From Alectryocaccomicrobium faecavium (GTDB taxonomy: Bacteria > Bacillota > Clostridia > Christensenellales > Aristaeellaceae), in NCBI GenBank assembly GCA_018713425.1, contig DVOT01000098.1, positions 1 through 9,223 of the forward strand: DNA of 9,223 nt, read 5' to 3'. A program made the translations under genes and the position numbers. The notes under the pieces were generated by a model, which worked only from the letters and a program-made list of their open reading frames with translations, was not told the origin of the DNA and searched no databases. Every line of letters starts with the position of its first letter. Within the stretch, counting starts at the first letter, position 1. Positions 1-4,132 of this stretch are shown piece after piece.

Positions 1-149
1 ACGGAGCAAAACCGCACGCCCGCCGCGCGGAAATCCGCGTAGCGCCCCTGGCTGGGCTGGTAGGTCATATACGCGTAAGGCGGGAGAATCTGATCGTTCG
101 CGCGCAAAACAAACGCATTTTGGTTGCGCTCGATGGAGCAGGTAAGCAT
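1..149 (-). CDS. Probable glycoside hydrolase, N-terminal fragment (runs off left edge)
   Basis: Only the first 49 codons are present; the gene continues beyond base 1. The peptide begins MLTCSIERNQNAF and includes PPYAYMTYQP followed by YADFRAAGVRF. The pattern of a beta-strand start, then a 'P..AYMTY...Y..F..AGVR' entry into a TIM barrel, is what I associate with beta-galactosidase-like (GH42/GH35-type) enzymes, but the fragment is too short to assign a family. No signal peptide is visible, so the product is probably cytoplasmic. The ATG at 149-147 is the only usable start: an in-frame TAA lies at 227-225 and no ATG, GTG or TTG occurs between. A GAGGAG Shine-Dalgarno (167-162) sits 12 nt upstream, slightly long. 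The gene is divergent from the transporter operon and shares its 299-bp control region. Confidence 0.6.
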   Translation of the reverse strand, partial: MLTCSIERNQNAFVLRANDQILPPYAYMTYQPSQGRYADFRAAGVRFCS

Positions 150-223
150 GAAACCATCACACTCCTCATATAGAAAGAATTGCCCGCAAGGGCGCTCGTC
201 CGCGAGGAAGAAGCGCCGCTTCG

Positions 224-232
224 ATTATAGCA
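224..232 (-). promoter_or_regulatory. Extended -10 promoter for the left-edge glycosidase gene
   Basis: Read on the minus strand, the sequence is TGCTATAAT, a perfect TATAAT hexamer preceded by the TGn extension. The expected transcription start is near 217, giving a leader of about 68 nt before the ATG at 149. No good -35 hexamer lies 17 nt upstream, which is tolerable for an extended -10 promoter or one needing an activator. Confidence 0.55.
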
Positions 233-254
233 CATTTTTTCCCGCTATGGTATT

Positions 255-262
255 GCGAATTG
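255..262 (+). repeat. GCGAATTG octamer, copy 1
   Basis: First of three copies of GCGAATTG in the divergent control region. It begins 71 bp before copy 2, about seven helical turns. It may be a regulator half-site. This is inferred from recurrence only. Confidence 0.3.
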
Positions 263-302
263 GCACATTTGGGTTGCGTTGACGAAGTAGCCGCGGCATT
301 TT

Positions 303-316
303 TGCATCCGGATGCA
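303..316. promoter_or_regulatory. Perfect 14-bp palindrome, candidate operator
   Basis: TGCATCCGGATGCA is a perfect dyad with no spacer. Its centre (309.5) lies within about 5 bp of the midpoint between the two divergent -10 elements (224-229 minus, 381-386 plus). A perfect 14-bp palindrome is expected by chance in only a few percent of 300-bp stretches. The position suits a dimeric regulator controlling both directions, although AraC-family proteins more often bind direct repeats, so the binder could be another factor such as a LacI-type repressor encoded elsewhere. Confidence 0.4.
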
Positions 317-325
317 GGAAAGGTA

Positions 326-333
326 GCGAATTG
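326..333 (+). repeat. GCGAATTG octamer, copy 2
   Basis: Second direct copy of GCGAATTG. It overlaps the left end of the cre-like sequence at 331-345 and lies about 55 bp upstream of the plus-strand -10. Confidence 0.3.
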
Positions 334-345
334 CAAACGGAAAAC
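331..345 (+). promoter_or_regulatory. cre-like site (carbon catabolite control)
   Basis: TTGCAAACGGAAAAC matches eight of the ten specified positions of the CcpA consensus WTGNAANCGNWNNCW, including the central AANCG core; the final CW is displaced by one base. It lies upstream of the plus-strand promoter. Catabolite control would be expected for a sugar transporter operon, but the 3' half is degenerate and the match could be chance. Confidence 0.3.
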
Positions 346-350
346 AGGAT

Positions 351-386
351 TTGACACTTTTTAACCTGTGGGAAACATGTTATAGT
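351..386 (+). promoter_or_regulatory. Promoter of the transporter operon
   Basis: An extended -10, TGTTATAGT (378-386), places transcription start near 393 and gives a leader of about 55 nt to the ATG at 449. A consensus-perfect TTGACA lies at 351-356, but the spacing to TATAGT is 24 bp, far above the usual 17. The promoter therefore either works from the extended -10 alone or needs an activator. AACATGTT (374-381), an 8-bp palindrome, overlaps the -10, and AACCT (363-367) with AGGTT (388-392) forms an inverted repeat bracketing it, so operator overlap is possible. Confidence 0.5.
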
Positions 387-412
387 TAGGTTGCATGGTT
401 TATATGTGCAAC

Positions 413-420
413 CAATTCGC
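413..420 (-). repeat. GCGAATTG octamer, copy 3 (inverted)
   Basis: CAATTCGC on the plus strand is the reverse complement of the octamer at 255-262 and 326-333. It lies in the transcribed leader about 20 nt after the predicted start site. A factor bound here would act as a roadblock or loop partner rather than an activator. Confidence 0.25.
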
Positions 421-448
421 ATTGCGTGTAAAGGGGGAACGCGAATCT

Positions 449-1378
449 ATGGCAATGGAAAAATCGTCCGGCCGCAGCCTTCTCAGGCAAAGGATTTTCC
501 GGAACTGGGAGCTATATTTGATGTTCCTGCCGGTGCTGGTCTTTTTCCTGGTGTTCCATTATGCGCCCATGTATGGCGTGCAGATTGCCTTTAAAAAGTT
601 CTCGGCGGTGCGCGGCATCGTGGGCAGTCCCTGGCGTGGGCTGTACTATTTTCAGCAATTCTTCGACAGCTATCTTTTCGGCGAGCTGATCGGCAACACG
701 CTGGGACTGAGCCTGTATTCGCTGGCCGTGGGATTCCCAACGCCCATTCTGTTGGCGCTGATGATGAACGAGCTGCGCAGCGAGCGCGTCAAGCGCGTGG
801 TGCAAACCATCACCTACGCGCCGCATTTCATCTCCATGGTGGTTATGTGTTCCATGATCATCCTGTTCCTTTCCCCCTCTTCCGGCGTGCTGAACCGGAT
901 CATCGAGATACTGGGCGGACAAAGCGTGTATTTCATGGGCAAGCCGGAATATTTTAAAACGATTTATGTGCTCAGCGGCGTGTGGCAGAACACGGGCTGG
1001 AGCTCCATCATCTATATGGCCGCGCTTTCGGGCATCGATCCGCAGCTGCACGAGGCGGCCACCATCGATGGCGCCTCGCGCCTGCAGCGCGTGTGGCACA
1101 TCAACCTGCCGGGCATCCTGCCCACGGCGGTGATCCTTTTGATCATGAACTGCGGCAGCCTGATGAGCATCGGCTTTGAAAAGGCGTTCCTTTTGATGAA
1201 CGACCTCAACCGCGCGGCCGCGGAAATCATTTCCACCTTTGTGTACCAGCGCGGATTGATCGACCGCAACTATAGCAGCGCGGCGGCCATTGGCCTGTTC
1301 AATTCGGCGATCAATTTGGTGCTACTCCTTGGCGTCAACGCCATTGCGCGCAGGATCAGCGACACCAGCTTGTGGTAA
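449..1378 (+). CDS. ABC sugar transporter permease, LplB family
   Basis: This 309-aa integral membrane protein is the first of two permeases of a CUT1-type carbohydrate importer. Residues 24-40 (LMFLPVLVFFLVFHYAP) form the first membrane segment, and further hydrophobic stretches fit six in total. The ATPase-contact EAA loop is visible as HEAATIDGA (E202, G208). Length and motif order match LplB/YtcP-type permeases (about 300 aa), a family that carries oligosaccharides. The start is ATG 449: AGGGGG (432-437) lies 11 nt upstream and the predicted transcript begins near 393. An in-frame ATG at 395 has no Shine-Dalgarno and would lie almost at the transcript's 5' end. The stop codon TAA overlaps the Shine-Dalgarno of the next gene, indicating translational coupling. 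The substrate cannot be deduced. Confidence in the family is high. Confidence 0.93.
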   Translation: MAMEKSSGRSLLRQRIFRNWELYLMFLPVLVFFLVFHYAPMYGVQIAFKKFSAVRGIVGSPWRGLYYFQQFFDSYLFGELIGNTLGLSLYSLAVGFPTPILLALMMNELRSERVKRVVQTITYAPHFISMVVMCSMIILFLSPSSGVLNRIIEILGGQSVYFMGKPEYFKTIYVLSGVWQNTGWSSIIYMAALSGIDPQLHEAATIDGASRLQRVWHINLPGILPTAVILLIMNCGSLMSIGFEKAFLLMNDLNRAAAEIISTFVYQRGLIDRNYSSAAAIGLFNSAINLVLLLGVNAIARRISDTSLW

Positions 1379-1391
1379 GGAGGCGGAGAGC

Positions 1392-2300
1392 ATGAAACAA
1401 ACGCGCGCTTCTATTTTCTCGCGCCAGTCCACGGGCGACAGGGTTTTTGAAATTGTCAACACCGCCCTGCTCGCGCTCATACTGCTGGTGATCCTGTATC
1501 CGCTATGGTTTGTGGTGATTGCTTCGGTGAGCGACCCGGCCAAGGTGGTCGCCGGGGACGTGCTCCTCTGGCCCGCGGGCGTGTCGTTTGAGGCGTACCG
1601 CATGGTGTTCCGCGATTCCATGATCATGACGGGCTACCGCAACACGCTGTATTACACCCTCCTGGGTACGGCCATCAACTTGGTGATGACCGTGCTGGCC
1701 GCCTATCCCCTCTCGCGCAAGGACTGGGTAGGGCGCGGGTTCTTTATGGCGTTGGTGATGTTCACCATGTTCTTTAGCGGCGGCACCATCCCCACCTATC
1801 TTTTGATGAACGATTTGGGGCTGATCAACACCACCTGGGCGCTCGTGCTGCCCGGCGCGGTGAGCGTGTACAACGCCATTGTGATGCGCACGTTCTTTAT
1901 CAATTCCATTCCGCTGGAATTGCAGGAGGCCGCGCAAGTGGATGGGTGCAGCAATACGCGGCTGCTGCTGCGGATTGTGCTGCCCCTTTCCAAACCCATC
2001 CTAGCCGTGATGGTGCTGTTTTACGGCGTGGCACACTGGAACGCGTTCTTTGGCGCGTTGATTTACATTACAGAATCCGACCGTTATCCCCTGCAACTGG
2101 TGTTGCGCTCCATTCTCATTCAGAACACCGCCTCGCAGGACATGCTGGGCGAGGTGGACACCCTGGGCAACCGCGTGATGCTGGCGGAAACCATCAAATA
2201 CGCGCTGATCATCGTTTCCACCCTGCCCATGATGGTGCTGTATCCCTTTTTGCAGCGCTTCTTTGAAAAGGGCGTGATGGTCGGCTCCGTGAAGGGCTGA
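1392..2300 (+). CDS. ABC sugar transporter permease, LplC/YtcP-type
   Basis: This 302-aa protein is the partner permease of the upstream gene and forms the heterodimeric channel. A hydrophobic helix (LLALILLVILYPLWFVVIAS) follows a short cytoplasmic N-terminus, and a DPAKV segment leads into a periplasmic-side loop, as in LplC/YtcP proteins. The EAA loop reads QEAAQVDGC (E179, G185). The C-terminus ends RFFEKGVMVGSVKG, and 'G.M.GSVKG' is a very common ending in this family. TAAGGAGG at 1376-1383 overlaps the previous stop and lies 8 nt before ATG 1392. The open frame extends back to 1290, but that part overlaps the upstream gene and has no good ribosome site. No ATP-binding subunit accompanies it in this window. 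Confidence 0.94.
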   Translation: MKQTRASIFSRQSTGDRVFEIVNTALLALILLVILYPLWFVVIASVSDPAKVVAGDVLLWPAGVSFEAYRMVFRDSMIMTGYRNTLYYTLLGTAINLVMTVLAAYPLSRKDWVGRGFFMALVMFTMFFSGGTIPTYLLMNDLGLINTTWALVLPGAVSVYNAIVMRTFFINSIPLELQEAAQVDGCSNTRLLLRIVLPLSKPILAVMVLFYGVAHWNAFFGALIYITESDRYPLQLVLRSILIQNTASQDMLGEVDTLGNRVMLAETIKYALIIVSTLPMMVLYPFLQRFFEKGVMVGSVKG

Positions 2301-2317
2301 TCGCGCACTTCGCACCC

Positions 2318-2334
2318 CACCGGCCGGTGGCCGG
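2318..2334 (+). promoter_or_regulatory. GC-rich intercistronic hairpin upstream of the binding-protein gene
   Basis: CCGGCC (2320-2325), loop GGT, GGCCGG (2329-2334) forms a perfect 6-bp all-GC stem. An alternative fold is the 12-bp palindrome CACCGGCCGGTG (2318-2329). No T-run follows, so it is unlikely to be a full terminator. Placed 20 nt after the permease stop and 11 nt before the next Shine-Dalgarno, it may protect or define the 5' end of a processed, more abundant binding-protein mRNA. Confidence 0.45.
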
Positions 2335-2359
2335 AAATATAGAATAGGAGGAAATTCTC

Positions 2360-3925
2360 ATGAAAAAGATCCTGGCTGCATTGCTCGCACTCGCGCTGCT
2401 CTTGCCCTGCGCGGCCCTTGCCGAGGCGGCGAACGCAGGGTATCCCTGCGTGGACGAGCCCCTCACCCTGACCGCCTTTGCGACGGCCGGCCCCTACACC
2501 AAAGGCGATTTTAACGATTTGGCCATGTGGGACGTGATGGAAGAGCTGACCAACATCACCTTTGAATTCGAGGCCGCGCCTTCGGGTCAGTCCGCCGAGC
2601 GGCTGGGGCTGTTGTTTGCCTCCAACACGCTGCCCGATGTGATCTTCAAAACCGGCCTGAGCACCACCGACGTTTCGAACTACGCGGAAGAGGGCCAGTT
2701 GGTGGCGATCGACCCCTATCTGGAAGAATACGCCCCCAACTTTTCCGCCCTGCTGGAAACCTATCCCGAAGTGCGCAAGGCGATCACCATGCCAGATGGG
2801 CACATCTATGGCTTCCCCTATGTGGTCACGGCGTCGCCATCCAACTGCACGCCCAAGCTGTTCATCAACCAAAAGGTGCTGGACGCCTTCGGCGCGGAAG
2901 AACCCCGCACGCTGGATGAATTGACGGAGCTGCTGCGCCGGTTCAAGGAGAGCGACTGGAATGGCAACGGCCAGGCGGACGAAATCCCCATGACCATGGA
3001 GGGCTTTGGGCAGGTGCTCACCGGCCTGTACGGTACCTTTGGCCTGGGCACGCGCGGCGCCAGCAGCACGAGCTGGGATATTGACCCGGAGACCGGCGCG
3101 CTGCGCTTCATCCCCGCCTCGGAAGGCTATCGCGAGTGGCTGGAGTACGTGGCCATGCTGTATCAGGAAGGCCTGCTAGATGAGGAAATCTTCACCTCGG
3201 ATATCGCGGCCTACACCGCCAAGGCGGAGCAGAATATCCTGTTCTTCGCGCCCGCCACAAACACCAATTATCTGAGCACCTATCAGGACGATTTTGTGGG
3301 CCTCAGCGCACCGCTCACGCGCGCGGAAGGCGAGGAGCCGTTCTGGGCGGGCGAAAATCTGGCCGTGTACGCCAACAACACCTTCATCACCAACCAGTGC
3401 GAAAACCCGGCGGCGGTTGTGAAATACTTTGACTATTTCTATGGCGAGGAAGGCATCACCCTGTTCTTCATGGGCATCGAGGGCGAAACGTTCTATTACG
3501 ATGAGGACGGCAATCCCCAATACACGGATTTTGTGAAGAACAATCCCGATGGCATGAACATGGAAGAGGCGCTGGGCACCTACGTGTGCTGGAGCGGCGG
3601 CGGCAATCCCTCTGTGGCGGACGATTTGCACTTTGGCGTGCATCTGATCCCGGAGGCGACCGTCACGGCGGCGCAGAACCTGCTCGCCTATGGCCCGGAG
3701 ACAATCTGGCCCGCGGATTTCTCCTACACCACCGAAGAGGCGGAACTGCTGGCGGAATACAAGCTGGAAATCCTCACCTATGTGGAGGATATGCGCGCGC
3801 GGTTCATCACCGGCAGCGAATCGCTGGAAAATTGGGACGCGTATCTGGAACAGCTTGACCGAATGGATTTGGAAGGGTATACTGAACTGGTGCAGACCGC
3901 GCTCGACCGCTATAACGCAGAATAA
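2360..3925 (+). CDS. Extracellular sugar-binding protein (LplA/YtcQ-type)
   Basis: This 521-aa protein is the substrate-capturing subunit of the importer. It starts with a classical signal peptide: MKK, a hydrophobic core of about 15 residues, then CAALAEAANAG, with likely cleavage after ALA or AEA (residues 19-24). The Cys in LLPC has Pro at -1 and does not form a lipobox, which is unusual for a Gram-positive binding protein. A calcium-type EF-hand-like loop, DWNGNGQADEIP (199-210), is a hallmark of the LplA/YtcQ-like binding proteins. AEEGQLVAIDPYLEEYAPNF (about 110-130) and the MPDGHIYGFPY segment are also typical. AGGAGG (2346-2351) lies 8 nt from the ATG. Length fits the family (500-560 aa). 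A 207-bp hairpin-rich gap follows, so the gene is probably the last of the highly expressed transport unit. Substrate unknown. Confidence 0.93.
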   Translation: MKKILAALLALALLLPCAALAEAANAGYPCVDEPLTLTAFATAGPYTKGDFNDLAMWDVMEELTNITFEFEAAPSGQSAERLGLLFASNTLPDVIFKTGLSTTDVSNYAEEGQLVAIDPYLEEYAPNFSALLETYPEVRKAITMPDGHIYGFPYVVTASPSNCTPKLFINQKVLDAFGAEEPRTLDELTELLRRFKESDWNGNGQADEIPMTMEGFGQVLTGLYGTFGLGTRGASSTSWDIDPETGALRFIPASEGYREWLEYVAMLYQEGLLDEEIFTSDIAAYTAKAEQNILFFAPATNTNYLSTYQDDFVGLSAPLTRAEGEEPFWAGENLAVYANNTFITNQCENPAAVVKYFDYFYGEEGITLFFMGIEGETFYYDEDGNPQYTDFVKNNPDGMNMEEALGTYVCWSGGGNPSVADDLHFGVHLIPEATVTAAQNLLAYGPETIWPADFSYTTEEAELLAEYKLEILTYVEDMRARFITGSESLENWDAYLEQLDRMDLEGYTELVQTALDRYNAE

Positions 3926-3945
3926 AACGGCATTGGTTTATAGGC

Positions 3946-3963
3946 GGGGGAGGAAACTCCCCC
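3946..3963 (+). terminator. Hairpin 1: GGGGGAG-GAAA-CTCCCCC, possible attenuator
   Basis: A perfect 7-bp GC-rich stem with a GAAA loop begins 20 nt after the binding-protein stop. Only TTCAAC follows, so a full Rho-independent terminator is doubtful; partial termination or 3'-end protection of the transporter mRNA is plausible. Its sequence recurs with two mismatches over 17 bp at 4001-4017. Confidence 0.45.
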
Positions 3964-3968
3964 TTCAA

Positions 3969-3994
3969 CGTGTCAAAAAAGTCTTTTTGACACG
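3969..3994. repeat. Hairpin 2: perfect 11-bp inverted repeat CGTGTCAAAAA / TTTTTGACACG
   Basis: The arms 3969-3979 and 3984-3994 are perfectly complementary around the 4-nt loop AGTC. The T-run is inside the 3' arm, not after it, so it is not a standard terminator on either strand. With the similar GC-rich hairpins on each side, it looks like the core of a dispersed intergenic element. Confidence 0.6.
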
Positions 3995-4000
3995 CTGGGT

Positions 4001-4017
4001 GGGGTAGGGAACTCCCC
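4001..4017 (+). repeat. Hairpin 3: degenerate copy of hairpin 1
   Basis: GGGGTAGGGAACTCCCC matches 15 of 17 bases of 3946-3962. It can fold as GGGG, bulged T, AG, loop GGAA, then CTCCCC. Hairpins 1 and 3 bracket hairpin 2, giving a roughly symmetrical 72-bp unit (3946-4017). Confidence 0.45.
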
Positions 4018-4023
4018 GCGCAT

Positions 4024-4069
4024 GCAGAAGGCAACCATTTTTTCAGCTTTTCTGCCTCTGCGAAAATGG
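4024..4069 (+). promoter_or_regulatory. Mutually exclusive stem pairs in the regulator leader
   Basis: GCAGAAGGCA (4024-4033) can pair with TGCCTCTGC (4053-4061) with one bulge, or GCAGAA (4024-4029) with TTCTGC (4050-4055). CCATTTT (4035-4041) can instead pair with AAAATGG (4063-4069), which crosses the first stem. This is either an alternative fold, a pseudoknot, or part of the adjoining repeat element. It matches no riboswitch I recognise. The remaining 63 bp before the regulator start show only its Shine-Dalgarno, and I could not identify a convincing promoter there. Confidence 0.3.
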
Positions 4070-4120
4070 CGACCGGCTTTGCCAACGCCCAATGGATAAA
4101 CGAAAACAATTTTTTGCCGC

Positions 4121-4126
4121 GGGAGG
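4121..4126 (+). promoter_or_regulatory. Shine-Dalgarno fixing a GTG start for the regulator
   Basis: GGGAGG lies 6 nt before GTG 4133. The next in-frame ATG (4142) would be 15 nt away, too far, so the GTG is preferred. A GTG start is consistent with modest translation of a regulatory protein. Confidence 0.7.
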
Positions 4127-4132
4127 ATTTCC

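Noticed and set aside
166..422. Two short minus-strand frames (166-357 and 225-422) in the divergent control region
   Set aside because: They overlap both predicted promoters and the palindrome, have no convincing ribosome site and give unrecognisable peptides.
395..448. Longer start (ATG 395) for the first permease
   Set aside because: It would add 18 residues not typical of the family, has no Shine-Dalgarno, and lies almost at the predicted transcription start.
3969..3994. Interpretation of the 11-bp stem as a CRISPR repeat or insertion-sequence end
   Set aside because: There are no regularly spaced copies, no transposase gene and no flanking target duplication in the window.
4091..4104. 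GGATAAAC as a -10 for a separate regulator promoter
   Set aside because: No -35 hexamer or TGn extension at acceptable spacing; too weak to annotate.
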